Below, one piece after another: positions 43,201 through 50,886 of a stretch of 64,000 nt of DNA. Each line of letters opens with the position of its first letter. The first letter of the stretch is position 1. A model generated the notes under the pieces. That model was not told the DNA's origin. It saw only the letters and a list, made by a program, of their open reading frames with translations, and made no database searches. Location: the NCBI GenBank assembly GCA_030149525.1, contig JASBRJ010000377.1, positions 1 through 64,000 on the forward strand, written 5' to 3'. A program made the position numbers and the translations under genes. The stretch is from a bacterium (GTDB taxonomy: Bacteria; Vulcanimicrobiota; Xenobia; Xenobiales; JADMJV01).

Positions 43201-45679
43201 CGGGGCCGTGAACGTGGGGTTGAGAGGAAACAACATCGGCACCTCGGCCAACTCCTTCGATGTGCGAGCGCAAAATCTCGCCGTAAACTCAACCCGCAAC
43301 TCCTACGTGAACGATCCCGACTCCATCACCATTGTCGATTCGGTGACGGCCACAGGCGTGAACGATATGGTGACCGGCAACCTGGCGGCAGGGGATTATC
43401 GCGTGTCGGCAGGCGGCGCCATCACCGTGAACGACGGAATCAACGGTAACGACGTGAGTCTGGTGACAACCAACGGCACCATCACCGCCAACCAGACCAT
43501 TATCAGCACTCAGGATTTGGTCCTCAACGCCGGTGGAGCAGGTCAGAGTATTCTCCAGGGAGGCGGCACACTGGTGGGTCAAAACATCGGCCTGCAAGCC
43601 GCCAATCAGATCTCTGCCACCACCCTTAATGAAGAGCTCTCTATCAACGCCACCAATCTGGTGGCCAATGCCGGCAATGTCCTCATTGTCGATACCGCAG
43701 GCGGAGTCAACATCGCCACAAGCGTCACCTCGACCGCTGTGGGCGATACCGTGAACTCCAACGGCGGGAACAACTTCAGAGTGATAGCCAACGGCGGAAG
43801 CTTAGGGATAGGCGGTTCCGTCGGCGCCACCAACGCGCTCCAACTCTTAGCCGACAACGATATCAATCAGAACGCCAATATCACGGCCCAAACAGCTATT
43901 TTGAAGGCCGATAACAACAACGACGGCAGCGGCGCCTTGACCCAGACCCAAGGCAATAGCATAACAGCTGATGCCGTGGGGCTTTCGGCAGGCGACGGCG
44001 GCATAGGAACAGCCGGGTCCGACATCAACGCCTTCGATATCTTGGCCGACACCCTCACCCTCGAAACCAGTGGCAACGCCAACGTCTTAGACAGTGCCGG
44101 TGGACTGAGTGTGGTGAACTCCACCGCCGCCACGACGAACGCTCTCCCTGGAGAGACCGTCACCGGAAATACCGTCGGCGGCTCTCTGGAAATTAAGACC
44201 ACCGGAGGCAACGCGGCTGCTCTGAACATACAATCCAATGTTCAGATCGGGACCAATGGGGAACTGGTAGCCGACGACGACATCGTGGTGGGCGGCAATA
44301 TCACCGCCACCGGCAGCCTTGTTTTAAAGGCCGACAACGACCAGAACGACAACGGCGGAATCAATCGCAACCCCCAAAGTCCTGCCGTCGTTACCGCCAC
44401 CAACCTCGGCCTGCAATCTTCCGAAAATATCGGCGACCCCAACGGAACGGCTCTTGAGGTGAACGTTACAACGCTTGCCGTCGACACCGACCCCAACACA
44501 AATCAGGTGGGTGGGGGAGTCAATATCGTGGACAACAACGGCGATCTCATTCTGGGAACTGTCACGGGTGTCAACGAATCCGTCGCCGTGGCCAGATCCG
44601 CCGGGAGTCTCAAGATACAGGCAACCAATGGAAATCTCAATGTGGGCATTCCTGTCACCTCGGGACAGGAAACCGAACTGGGAGCGTCAGGCGATCTCAA
44701 TCTCAGCTCCAATGTCAACGCGGGAGGCAACTTCGTCGCCAACGCCGGGCGCAATATCAATCAAACCGGCAACATCTCGTCCGGAGGCGATGTGGCCCTT
44801 CAGGCAACCGGGAACATCTCTCTGGGTGGAAGCGTTCAAGCGACCAATGGAAACACCGTTGTCGTAGCGGGCGGCAATCTGACCGTGCCGTCTGGAACCG
44901 CCGTATCCGGCAGAACACTGAACCAGGTCGGAAATCCGACCATCACCACCAATCAATTAGGAATTCAGGCCGGTACCGATGCGGGCTCTCTCGCCAATCC
45001 GGTTCTCTTCAATGCCGGTAGCCTCACCTACAACGTGGGCAACAACATCATCGCCGAGGACACGGCAGGCGGCGTTACCCTTGTGAATCAGGTCGTCGCT
45101 GCCGGCACAACGGTCAACGGTCTCACAGCCGGCAACGACTCTCGAATCGTGGCCAATAACGGTGATCTCACCGTCAACGCCACCTCCACCATCGGAGGCG
45201 ACGGCGAACTGGTCACCAAAGGCAGCGGCAATATCGTGGTCAATCAAGACTACACGGCAGCCACCGGCAACGTGGTTCTTCGGTCGGCCGGTGATATTTC
45301 GGGAAGCGGCTCCATCACGGCCAGAGGTCTCGGAATCGACGCTCCTAACGGAACAGCGGGCACCAACGCAAACCCTTTGAGCATCAACGCCGACACTCTT
45401 ACCGTAGGGTCCCGACCGTTTGCCGTGAGGCCACAGAAAGTGTTCCAGCGAGCTCCCGAGGTGACGGCCATTGTAGAGACGGTCAAGGACGTGGGTGTGA
45501 TTGTCGTCCCCGGTCAGCCCAATAATCCTCTGGTTATCGACGGAAACGTCTTCGCCCAGGACAACGTGGGATTGGTGGAGGCGGTGCTGGAAGAAGCCCT
45601 GGACAACTACGATCTGATTTACAACGAAACCGGCTGGCAAGTCTTAGAAGACGACGGATTCGGGACGAACAGGAGATAA
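37283..45679 (+). CDS. Giant filamentous-haemagglutinin-type exoprotein
   Basis: ATG 37283 has AGGAG 6 bases upstream. The 2,798-residue protein has a signal region (basic N-terminus, then ATVMSAALMTGSLA). Its TPS secretion domain at about 35-260 includes the diagnostic NPNGILFGPGSQVNVG. Beyond residue about 400 it is built from roughly ten to fourteen degenerate repeats of 120-180 residues, each with an ADNDNN-like Asp/Asn turn, LGL.A..NIG, and VxDTAGGxTIVNSV, consistent with a long beta-helix. TpsA proteins are exported by a TpsB/FhaC barrel and act in adhesion or contact-dependent functions; no tpsB is in the window. The C-terminus (AVRPQKVFQRAPEV onward) is not repetitive. Base composition follows the repeats. 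Confidence 0.92.
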   Translation: MRSLTRNRLFKKNPFKKALAATVMSAALMTGSLANPSGPVVRNGQVNISGLGGAQLQIEQLTNKAIVNWDSFSIGAGEAVRFLQPSQMALILNRVTGQDPSQILGSLSANGQVFLINPNGILFGPGSQVNVGSLVASSLQITDQDFLNGNYNFTQDASKELASVINQGTIRVSDGGYAVLTAPLVSNEGLIVANLGKVVLAGGEQTTLNFDGRDLINFEVGALPGEAGTVVLPREAVGGILADMLGAEDRAGQLIRREDGTLALEGGSGTVYQAGTIRADGSTGEKAGSVVIDSTRLTVLGENSVTAADGVGQNSEGGEVLALSNLSTGTTVGYAGSHLSAQGGESGDGGFIEFSGSKFSLGSSIDATAQNGTMGTFLLDPRDIFVIDGPSGASPLPGPPAPADLTINDGTIETLLAGAQVTLQADRNIDFANGVSINVPTGNFIALADADNNNNGTVTVNQATINVNSLELTGNGIFLNSNHSITANTAVLTGRNFVEADSTGATLNVTNLGLVGSSIRGSGASDIISLNATNLAIQQDAGSFYLFLNDTGGGLNIVNSITGLTQTATTGGTPSEFDITASGGGDLTIGTALSGNFGYIRADGNVTLQADLNITDQFLIIADNDNNGVGGIIQTAGTVTTDALGLSAGLNGIGSAGALTNGLQVNTRELAIGLPTGGLPRINRVGNVNVVDTAGGVTIVDSVDASGEVLDSLTVNGNFSTGSMQVTARGGDTANLTVAGAIDSVGTNLELSADNDVIFDPMVTATVTGSAIIRADLDNNNDGTITFSDGSANSHISAQNLGLALSENFGTAGAFQSVEYNIFTVDADPNGDGTGGTVFVNDSGGDFTIGSVSGPNQTISNLRGAGDTVAQADGGNLLLNAPASSSTGDVHLAAVGNVALGANVSAATGQEALVRANTGTGSITQTSGSITGQTVGLLAQNVGTNTRSININADNLVVNGGGSIYVSEADSVNLIADITAAGSTFNQSPLSAGGDFRVFANNNLNVNNQVQGTDVSLIANTGNLAVNQNVTATGNAVLSAGGNISGTGTVTAPNLGLDAANIGAAGANLMIDADNLAVDSEANAFVQDSDDVTLVNQVTSTSFNPGIGGGGGDVVTGNDATGDFALLAGGNITVNDTVTGGDTVLRTTGGNIVINQGVGDAGTVDTVLSASGTITGSGTVTSQNLGLSGSTIGTSGANPLSIATNNVSVLATGSAFLSDPNDLTMINQVQATANNDTVTGNQVGQQLSVVAGNNLTVADDVRSNSGAGILEFVATNNVSFTNNAGDAADATVPPDDGRIIVVAQNGSISQEQGGLLNARTIGLRAGTDIGTSGGGTDNNAIDLVADRVAVVAGRHANVLDTSANLSTSAGVAGITQNVAGFSTGGNLELEVAAGALDHSSGTITVGGNADVVANNTITLATPINITGNGVFTSTNGDVLASPGAGQVISADQLGFNGRNIGEDIGAVSPLQVSANSVAYNATGQVFLRDNVGDLQLVASVTGVDETANGATSGNQTSIEAQNGNLTVATNVVNNNAGATGIDLIAQGNVALNGSVSNTNGNVVVVADSNNSGTGAISQGAGQSVNAVGVGLTAGNGGIGTPGADSNAVAINATNLSLETSGSANVRDTAGGLTLVNNVTGFNRSVTGTTLNGSLELEANGGDGATLTIADDITGVTNADLVADDDVIINNALTASGNVVVRADNDSNNNGGITNTGSITSAGLGLAAAENIDNGAGGPLLVNVDNFAGVSTGGNVNVQDQSGTLTIANVTGVDESVNGAQAATDLAIRANGTDLTLNAPATAGRNIDLVANQNVNLNANVNSTGGTGTVVIAADADGAGGVGSITQTEGNAITGNRVGLSAQNDIGGVGAGDIETNANEIVIETAASAYVDNAGAVRIVDSAAGQLFTVTGNVAANDYRLGAGGQITVDDAVQALDIALVTTSGGIVVNQNVGGDTQDVVLSTPGDITGDGVVGAVNVGLRGNNIGTSANSFDVRAQNLAVNSTRNSYVNDPDSITIVDSVTATGVNDMVTGNLAAGDYRVSAGGAITVNDGINGNDVSLVTTNGTITANQTIISTQDLVLNAGGAGQSILQGGGTLVGQNIGLQAANQISATTLNEELSINATNLVANAGNVLIVDTAGGVNIATSVTSTAVGDTVNSNGGNNFRVIANGGSLGIGGSVGATNALQLLADNDINQNANITAQTAILKADNNNDGSGALTQTQGNSITADAVGLSAGDGGIGTAGSDINAFDILADTLTLETSGNANVLDSAGGLSVVNSTAATTNALPGETVTGNTVGGSLEIKTTGGNAAALNIQSNVQIGTNGELVADDDIVVGGNITATGSLVLKADNDQNDNGGINRNPQSPAVVTATNLGLQSSENIGDPNGTALEVNVTTLAVDTDPNTNQVGGGVNIVDNNGDLILGTVTGVNESVAVARSAGSLKIQATNGNLNVGIPVTSGQETELGASGDLNLSSNVNAGGNFVANAGRNINQTGNISSGGDVALQATGNISLGGSVQATNGNTVVVAGGNLTVPSGTAVSGRTLNQVGNPTITTNQLGIQAGTDAGSLANPVLFNAGSLTYNVGNNIIAEDTAGGVTLVNQVVAAGTTVNGLTAGNDSRIVANNGDLTVNATSTIGGDGELVTKGSGNIVVNQDYTAATGNVVLRSAGDISGSGSITARGLGIDAPNGTAGTNANPLSINADTLTVGSRPFAVRPQKVFQRAPEVTAIVETVKDVGVIVVPGQPNNPLVIDGNVFAQDNVGLVEAVLEEALDNYDLIYNETGWQVLEDDGFGTNRR

Positions 45680-45683
45680 GACC

Positions 45684-46388
45684 TTGCGATACTTTGCTCT
45701 CATAGCTCTATCAGTGCTCATGCTCACTCTGGCCGCCTGGGCTCAGGACGGCAACGCTGTCAGTCAGGTGCAGATCGCTTCACAACGATTGGCCGAGCAA
45801 CAGAAGTCCGGACTTTTGCTGGATTGGCTCAGTCGGGGAAAAGTGGCGGGGGAATCGGTTGCCGCACGCCTACTCAATCAGAGTGAGAAAGAGATGGAAA
45901 TTCAGTTCATGCCGGGAATGGTGTTTCAGGATCCGGAGGGCCGATATCAACCCTTCATCCTGGAAACAGCCTTAACCGTCGGACTCGCTCCCGGTGAAAC
46001 CAGACAACTCAACAATCTCCGAGCCTATAACCTGGATCACGCCAAAGGCCCGGCCGTCGCGCAAACTCACTATAACCACCAGACCCTGACAGACTTAAAC
46101 GCTTATTCTCCAGCCATCAAAGCCTTGTGGGCCGGGATACGTCGGAGTGCCGAAGGTGAGATGCAGCCGGTGGTAAGCCCCATGCTACACAAGACAGTCG
46201 TGCTTCAAAGAGCCATCTGGGCCTCTCTGGGCGACCCCAACCCCTCGACACTTGAGAAGCTGGAAAAAGACATTTGGGCCGACACTCTCAGCGGTGCTCA
46301 TCCCTTCTCTCAACACAAAGCGAAATGGATGGCCGGACACTTCTGGAAAGATGTCACGGCGACGCTCGAAGCCTCTAAGAGCGAGTAG
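45684..46388 (+). CDS. Secreted protein co-transcribed with the exoprotein
   Basis: TTG 45684 follows an AGGAG site within the exoprotein gene and starts 4 bases after its stop, so the two are translationally linked. The 234-residue protein has a signal peptide (cleaved near AWA-QD). A central beta domain has the phrase FMPGMVFQDPEGRYQPF and a Pro-Gly turn LAPGETRQL; the C-terminal half is helical. No known family. It could help the exoprotein fold, attach or mature; that is inference from position. Confidence 0.78.
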   Translation: MRYFALIALSVLMLTLAAWAQDGNAVSQVQIASQRLAEQQKSGLLLDWLSRGKVAGESVAARLLNQSEKEMEIQFMPGMVFQDPEGRYQPFILETALTVGLAPGETRQLNNLRAYNLDHAKGPAVAQTHYNHQTLTDLNAYSPAIKALWAGIRRSAEGEMQPVVSPMLHKTVVLQRAIWASLGDPNPSTLEKLEKDIWADTLSGAHPFSQHKAKWMAGHFWKDVTATLEASKSE

Positions 46389-46398
46389 GCGTGACCCT

Positions 46399-47034
46399 TT
46401 AAGCCAACGCCAGCAAAAACGGGTTGCTCTTTCGTTCCCGTCCAACGGTCGTCTTGGGACCGTGCCCGGGATAAAGAACGATGTCGTCGTCGAGCTTGAG
46501 AATGACTCTTCGCAAGGAGTCGTTGAGGGCTTGAGTCGAGCACCCGGGAAGATCCGTGCGGCCGATGCTTCCGGCGAAAACCACATCGCCGACAATAGCT
46601 TGTTTGCTGTCTTTTGAAACGAGTGTGACCGAGCCTGGGGAGTGACCGGGTGTGTGGAAAAGCTCGAATTTCAGACCTGCTACCTCGAACTCTCCTTGCC
46701 CCGGGAGTTCGTGATCGATTTTGGTAACGGGACAAGGAGGCAAGCCGAACATCATGGCCTGTTGGGGGACACCTTGAGCCATGGCCCAGTCGTCTTTGTG
46801 GAGATAGGTGGGCACCTTAAGTTGCGTCCGCGCTTCTTCGGCGTAGGCAATATGATCTATATGTCCGTGGGTGAAGACGATCGCCTCGATAGCGACGCCC
46901 AGCGCCTTAACTCTTGCCAGGATACGATCGGTTTCATCGCCCGGATCGATAAGAAAACCCCGCTTGGTTTCCTCCGAATAGCAGATCATGGCATTCATGG
47001 CGAATGGGCCAACAGTGATGACATCGATTTTCAT
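46399..47034 (-). CDS. MBL-fold hydrolase (glyoxalase II-like)
   Basis: I use ATG 47034 (MKIDVITVGPF); six residues of a longer frame precede it. The 211-residue protein shows the metallo-beta-lactamase metal motifs THGHIDHI, FHTPGHSPGS, GDVVFAGSIGRTD and YPGHGPKT. The short form without the C-terminal glyoxalase II domain is common in bacteria and acts on thioesters or related compounds. It converges with the exoprotein operon, 10 bases apart. Confidence 0.9.
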   Translation of the reverse strand: MKIDVITVGPFAMNAMICYSEETKRGFLIDPGDETDRILARVKALGVAIEAIVFTHGHIDHIAYAEEARTQLKVPTYLHKDDWAMAQGVPQQAMMFGLPPCPVTKIDHELPGQGEFEVAGLKFELFHTPGHSPGSVTLVSKDSKQAIVGDVVFAGSIGRTDLPGCSTQALNDSLRRVILKLDDDIVLYPGHGPKTTVGRERKSNPFLLALA

Positions 47035-47076
47035 GGACTGCCCATTTAACAAAACCCTGCGAGATCTTGTTCCCGT

Positions 47077-47457
47077 TTAAAAATTGACCGAGGACTGATC
47101 GTAATAAGCGGGTTCGTCGATGACATAAGTGTCGTATGTGTAGCCGGTCACTTTCTTATCTATGGTTCGGCGACTGCCGTCATCCCAGGTGACACGGACC
47201 TGGAAGCGATCACCAGGCGCAAGATCTTCAAGGTAGACGGAGTAAGAATCGTAATTAGCTCTGTTACAGTGAACAATATCGTTGCCTGGGTATCCGTTGC
47301 GAAAGGTCACGCTTTCTACCCGCGAGACTTTCCGATAGCGCTTATTGTAGTGGTCATAATTTTGGACCACCTGGATTTCTATATCCGTTTTGTCGGAGTA
47401 GCCCAGAACAGGTAGGGCGAAGAATACCAACAGGCAGAGTGAGAGTATGTATTTCAT
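47077..47457 (-). CDS. Small secreted beta protein
   Basis: ATG 47457 has GGTGGAG just upstream and begins a signal peptide (KYILSLCLLVFFALPVLG). The mature 105 residues are Tyr/Asp-rich beta (VTFRNGYPGNDIVHCN, then FQVRVTWDDGS) and Ig-like in feel. No known family. It sits 42 bases upstream of the MBL gene on the same strand. Confidence 0.7.
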   Translation of the reverse strand: MKYILSLCLLVFFALPVLGYSDKTDIEIQVVQNYDHYNKRYRKVSRVESVTFRNGYPGNDIVHCNRANYDSYSVYLEDLAPGDRFQVRVTWDDGSRRTIDKKVTGYTYDTYVIDEPAYYDQSSVNF

Positions 47458-47528
47458 GACTCCACCAATATGCACCGAACTCTGGCTCCCGGCTTGCCTC
47501 AGTGGTCTCCTGAAGAGGTATACGGTCA

Positions 47529-47578
47529 GGTGCGCGCACCAAACAGTTTTGCCATCGTGCGCACCGATCTTCTACAGT
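47529..47578 (+). promoter_or_regulatory. Promoter with two GTGCGC palindromes
   Basis: TTGCCA (47549-47554), 18 bases, then TACAGT (47573-47578). GGTGCGCGCACC (47529-47540) is a perfect palindrome just upstream and GTGCGCAC (47557-47564) lies inside the spacer. The layout suits repression of the RHH-type gene that follows. Confidence 0.5.
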
Positions 47579-47605
47579 GAATCTATCAAACCACTGGAGT
47601 AAGAG

Positions 47606-48586
47606 ATGAACCCGGAAATCAGATTCAGAGTCCCAAAGCATGTCCTCGCTCTTGCCCAAGACAAAGCTCAAGAACTCGGCCTTCAGTCAAGTCGAGGACG
47701 CACCGGAGGGGCTTCCGAATTAGCGCGTGGGGCGCTCTACGCGTTTCTGGGCTTAGGGCTGCCGGACGAACTGCAGAAACGAGTTCCCGTCCAGTTTGAG
47801 AGAGTGAGAGCCCAGGGTGTGGAGGAGGGCCGAGACAACTTTTTCCAGGTCACAGTTCATCACCGAGTCTGCGACGACTATCGTAAAAAGAGCGCTCTGA
47901 AAGCGGGTCGAAAAATCAGCAGTCGACAAACCACAATCTTTGAATTTCCTCAAGGAGAACTGCCCCATTTCCTCGTTCCCTTTATCACCCTGTCTGCCAG
48001 CGGTGCTCCCCTGGCCGTCCTGAATCTCGAAGGTCGTTTGTCTCCCCGTCCTCGCGTACTCCATGAACTGGTGAGTCAAGAAGAGAAAGCGACTCTAAAG
48101 GAGCTTCAGATCTGCTTGGAAGATCTGCAGAACCGAAAGTCGCAACGTGAAAAAGAACGTGAAGACAGAGAAGAGACTCTCAAGAAGGGGAAAACAATTC
48201 TGCGGGTCTGGTCGCAAAAGCACGGTTCCGAACTTCTTCAAGCGCGTCTCAAGGGAGGGTTCGAATGGCTGGAATTGGCAGCCCACGAGTATGCTTTGAG
48301 CCACCTGGCTGAACTCGGGTTGGATTCTCTCGTTTTCATGCCGCTCACCCATAGCCTGGAGGCGGAGAATCCCACCTATAGGAATTTGCGTCCTCAAACC
48401 GAGCCACAACTCTCTTCCATTCAACAACTCGAAAAACTCAAGGAGATCACCGATCCCGGTCTCTCTGTTCAGATTGTCCTGGTGGAAGACCGGCACGGGC
48501 GATTGCTGGAAGGTCTTCACCTTACGTTCCAAACTCCCATCGGAGTTCGACTCAACTTTCTACACCACCTCATCCCCGCCAAGTAA
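47606..48586 (+). CDS. Putative ribbon-helix-helix regulator with coiled coil
   Basis: The 326-residue protein starts MNPEIRFRVPKHVLALAQDKAQELG, a strand plus helix pattern like RHH (MetJ/Arc) DNA-binding domains, then GGASELARGALYAFLGLG as second helix (residues about 1-52). Residues about 155-200 are a charged coiled coil (REKEREDREETLKK). The C-terminal domain is mixed and unrecognised. The palindromic sites in its own promoter support a DNA-binding and probably autoregulatory role. The RHH call is by pattern only. Confidence 0.6.
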   Translation: MNPEIRFRVPKHVLALAQDKAQELGLQSSRGRTGGASELARGALYAFLGLGLPDELQKRVPVQFERVRAQGVEEGRDNFFQVTVHHRVCDDYRKKSALKAGRKISSRQTTIFEFPQGELPHFLVPFITLSASGAPLAVLNLEGRLSPRPRVLHELVSQEEKATLKELQICLEDLQNRKSQREKEREDREETLKKGKTILRVWSQKHGSELLQARLKGGFEWLELAAHEYALSHLAELGLDSLVFMPLTHSLEAENPTYRNLRPQTEPQLSSIQQLEKLKEITDPGLSVQIVLVEDRHGRLLEGLHLTFQTPIGVRLNFLHHLIPAK

Positions 48587-48609
48587 AAGCTAGAAGCTGG
48601 AGGCTCCCT

Positions 48610-48903
48610 ATGGCTTTCCGACCGTGCCGTTTCCGCACGTCTACCCTCGGTATTTTCCAATGCGAAAAACATATGTTCCAACACACCTACCCCGACGTCT
48701 ACAACGAACTCTACGAGTTCTGTCTCCACAACGTTCCCGATAGTTACTGCGACTATATCGACTTCGGATTCAGTCTGGAAGGCGACCGCCCACGACTCTT
48801 TATCAACTGCCGCCACCCCTATCAGTCAAGGCCGTTGGACAGTTTTCGAGACTGCATCGAAGAGTGCGACTATCCCCATAAATCGAGCGTTTCTCTTGGA
48901 TAA
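48610..48903 (+). CDS. Small Cys/Tyr-rich hypothetical protein
   Basis: ATG 48610 has GGAGG 7 bases upstream; ATG 48673 (FQHTYPDVYNEL) would drop a basic 21-residue leader but has no SD. The 97-residue product is acidic and rich in Tyr, Cys and Asp (NVPDSYCDYIDFGF, FRDCIEECDYPHK). No family recognised. It lies 23 bases after the RHH-type gene and may be co-transcribed. Confidence 0.55.
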   Translation: MAFRPCRFRTSTLGIFQCEKHMFQHTYPDVYNELYEFCLHNVPDSYCDYIDFGFSLEGDRPRLFINCRHPYQSRPLDSFRDCIEECDYPHKSSVSLG

Positions 48904-48987
48904 AGCCCCTTTTAACGAATGGATTTTGACGGAAATTTCACAATAACAGTTTAATCTTTTCCCATAACGCTTATGCAGGAGACTCAC

Positions 48988-49473
48988 ATGACAACTATCA
49001 GCTTAACCTCGCCCCAAACCGCCAAAGAGATTCGCAATCTGGCCTGGGCTCAGGGAGAAATCCGAAAAGCCGAGGCCGAGGTGGCCACGGTGATAGCTCG
49101 CGACAATGCCGCCGATGACTTTATTCCCTCGCTGGGAAGCGTGGCGGTGGCCGATCTTACCAGCGCCCCTCGAACCACTTTAACCGGTTCGGTGAACTAT
49201 GATGTGGAGTCCAAAGAAATCACATCCGCCAATCTTGAGAAGACCCGTCCGGTGGAAGTGGAAGTCGATCATATGATGTGGGGAACCTATCGTGGGGTTA
49301 CCAGCCTGGAGATTGAGAAGTCACCCGAAAAAGCATCCTACAAGTTCCACGACCAGGTGGGAAACAAGATCACTCGCGACTACAACATCGTTTTGGATCA
49401 CCAAAATCAGACTCTTTCCTACGACTTCGACATACAGAAAGGACCGTGGGTTGGTCGCTCTCGCGGCCTATAG
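48988..49473 (+). CDS. Cytoplasmic hypothetical beta protein
   Basis: ATG 48988 has AGGAGA about 8 bases upstream; the frame's earlier ATG (48973) is upstream of that site. The 161-residue protein has a helical N-terminus (TAKEIRNLAWAQGEIRKAEAEV) and a beta C-terminal half (VEVEVDHMMWGTYRGVTSLEIE) ending in basic residues. No signal peptide; family unknown. A weak GGGCT/AGCCC hairpin follows the stop at about 49475-49490. Confidence 0.65.
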   Translation: MTTISLTSPQTAKEIRNLAWAQGEIRKAEAEVATVIARDNAADDFIPSLGSVAVADLTSAPRTTLTGSVNYDVESKEITSANLEKTRPVEVEVDHMMWGTYRGVTSLEIEKSPEKASYKFHDQVGNKITRDYNIVLDHQNQTLSYDFDIQKGPWVGRSRGL

Positions 49474-49491
49474 CTCGGGGCTAGGAGCCCT

Positions 49492-49758
49492 CTATCTTCT
49501 CCTAAAGAGGTTGCTGAAGAACGCCACCATTCTAGACCAAAGCGATTCTTTTTCCACCGCGCCCGCCGCCCTGGCTTTCTCCCGCTGTTCGATCAAACGG
49601 TCAATCACCGACTTGGGAACTCGCATAAAATGCCCGCAGAAAAGGCATTGGTGTTCCGCGCCATTGGCGATTTCATCCAGATTCAGATCGGTGACCCGCT
49701 GGCGACAGTTGGGGCAGGCCGGGGCTGCTCCCATATCTATGCGACCAATTTGTGCCAT
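49492..49758 (-). CDS. Small zinc-ribbon protein
   Basis: ATG 49758 has a GAAGGCG-like site upstream and removes an unlikely leader. The 88-residue protein has CPNC (near residue 15) and CLFC (near residue 37), a classic two-knuckle zinc ribbon, then a basic amphipathic helix ending FSNLFRRR, which could touch membrane or nucleic acid. Function unknown. Confidence 0.7.
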   Translation of the reverse strand: MAQIGRIDMGAAPACPNCRQRVTDLNLDEIANGAEHQCLFCGHFMRVPKSVIDRLIEQREKARAAGAVEKESLWSRMVAFFSNLFRRR

Positions 49759-49889
49759 ACCGGCGCCTTCGCGAACAAAACCCAGAATCCTGAACCGGTG
49801 AAACGTTAACAACTCTCTAGCAGTCTCACCTCTGCAATGGAATAGCTTATGCTGGTCCGCTCTGCTCCCCGCCTACGTGAGGAGTCATC

Positions 49890-50885
49890 GTGAATATTTC
49901 ATCTATCAAATTTCAAAACCCGTCCCAGCCGGGTCCGAAGGCCTGGGAAAATACCGACGGTAGCCCGAGCTGGTCACCGGACGGAACCAAAGTGGTTGGA
50001 GAACTGGGCCGCGAGTCCGTTGTCCTTAGCCGAGAAGATCATTCGATCTTGAGCAAGATCGGTCCAGAGGGCAAGTGGGTCGATTCTCCCAATTGGAGCC
50101 CCGACGGTAGCCGCATCGTTTACGCTACCTATGGAAAGCACCGTGAAGGGGCTTTTGCTCAATGGGGTATCTTCTCTTGTAACCCCGACGGAACCGACGC
50201 CAAGCTTCTGGCTGTGGACGGTCGCGATCCCGAATACAATCCGCAGGGTGATCGGATCGCCTACCAGCTGAACAAGGGACACACTCCTGAAACAGTGGTG
50301 GTTATGGACAAGGACGGCGGCAATCAAAAGTTCGTCAGCGCCGGAGGAGTGGCTCATCGGGATCTCTCCTGGAGTCCGGGCGGCCACCAGATCGCTTACG
50401 ACACCTTTCATGTGGATGTTTACCAAACTCGAGTCACTGATATCACCGGCAAAAAAGATCGTAAGCTCACCGACGGGGAGAGTGGGATCTTCGTGGACAA
50501 GAATCCCGAATGGGCCCCCGACGGCAAAAAGATTCTGTTCGAACGACACGACAAGGTATTCCCGGTCAACGGATTATGGACCGTTGACCCCAACACCAGA
50601 ATGGAAAAAGAGATTCTCCAATCCGGAGCCCGCAATCTCGATGCCGTCTGGTCTCCTGACGGCAGCAAGATCATCTTCGCCTCTAATCGCGACGGCGGTG
50701 GCGATCTCGATCTCTTTATGATGGACGCCGACGGAACCGATATCCAACAGATCACCGATCTGCCGGGGAACGAACACGCCCCAAGCTGGTCTCCCGATGG
50801 GAAAGCCGTGGCCTTCAAGCGACTGGACTTTAATAAAGAGGACGAGGGGCGCTACGCTCTCCACATTCAGGAACTAGAAGAATAA
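49890..50885 (+). CDS. TolB-like WD40/PD40 propeller (copy 2)
   Basis: GTG 49890 with AGGAG upstream starts a 331-residue protein of PD40 repeats (SPSWSPDGTKVVGELG, NWSPDGSRIVYATYG, PSWSPDGKAVAFKR). Like its paralogue at 36205-37167 it lacks a signal peptide. The two share order and blade phrases, including DLFMMDADGTDIQQITDLPG here and DLFAMDLDDLSISQLTDLPG there. Cytoplasmic ligand or protein binding is likely; specificity unknown. Confidence 0.85.
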   Translation: MNISSIKFQNPSQPGPKAWENTDGSPSWSPDGTKVVGELGRESVVLSREDHSILSKIGPEGKWVDSPNWSPDGSRIVYATYGKHREGAFAQWGIFSCNPDGTDAKLLAVDGRDPEYNPQGDRIAYQLNKGHTPETVVVMDKDGGNQKFVSAGGVAHRDLSWSPGGHQIAYDTFHVDVYQTRVTDITGKKDRKLTDGESGIFVDKNPEWAPDGKKILFERHDKVFPVNGLWTVDPNTRMEKEILQSGARNLDAVWSPDGSKIIFASNRDGGGDLDLFMMDADGTDIQQITDLPGNEHAPSWSPDGKAVAFKRLDFNKEDEGRYALHIQELEE

Positions 50886-50886
50886 C

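Noticed and set aside
41842-43273. Several antisense frames of 230-300 codons under the exoprotein gene
   Set aside because: Repetitive Ser/Pro/Val or His/Asp translations typical of reading the opposite strand of Asn/Ala/Gly repeats.
37283-45679. Possible CRISPR or simple tandem DNA repeats inside the exoprotein gene
   Set aside because: The repeats are long, degenerate and protein-level (120-180 residues); no identical short repeats with spacers.
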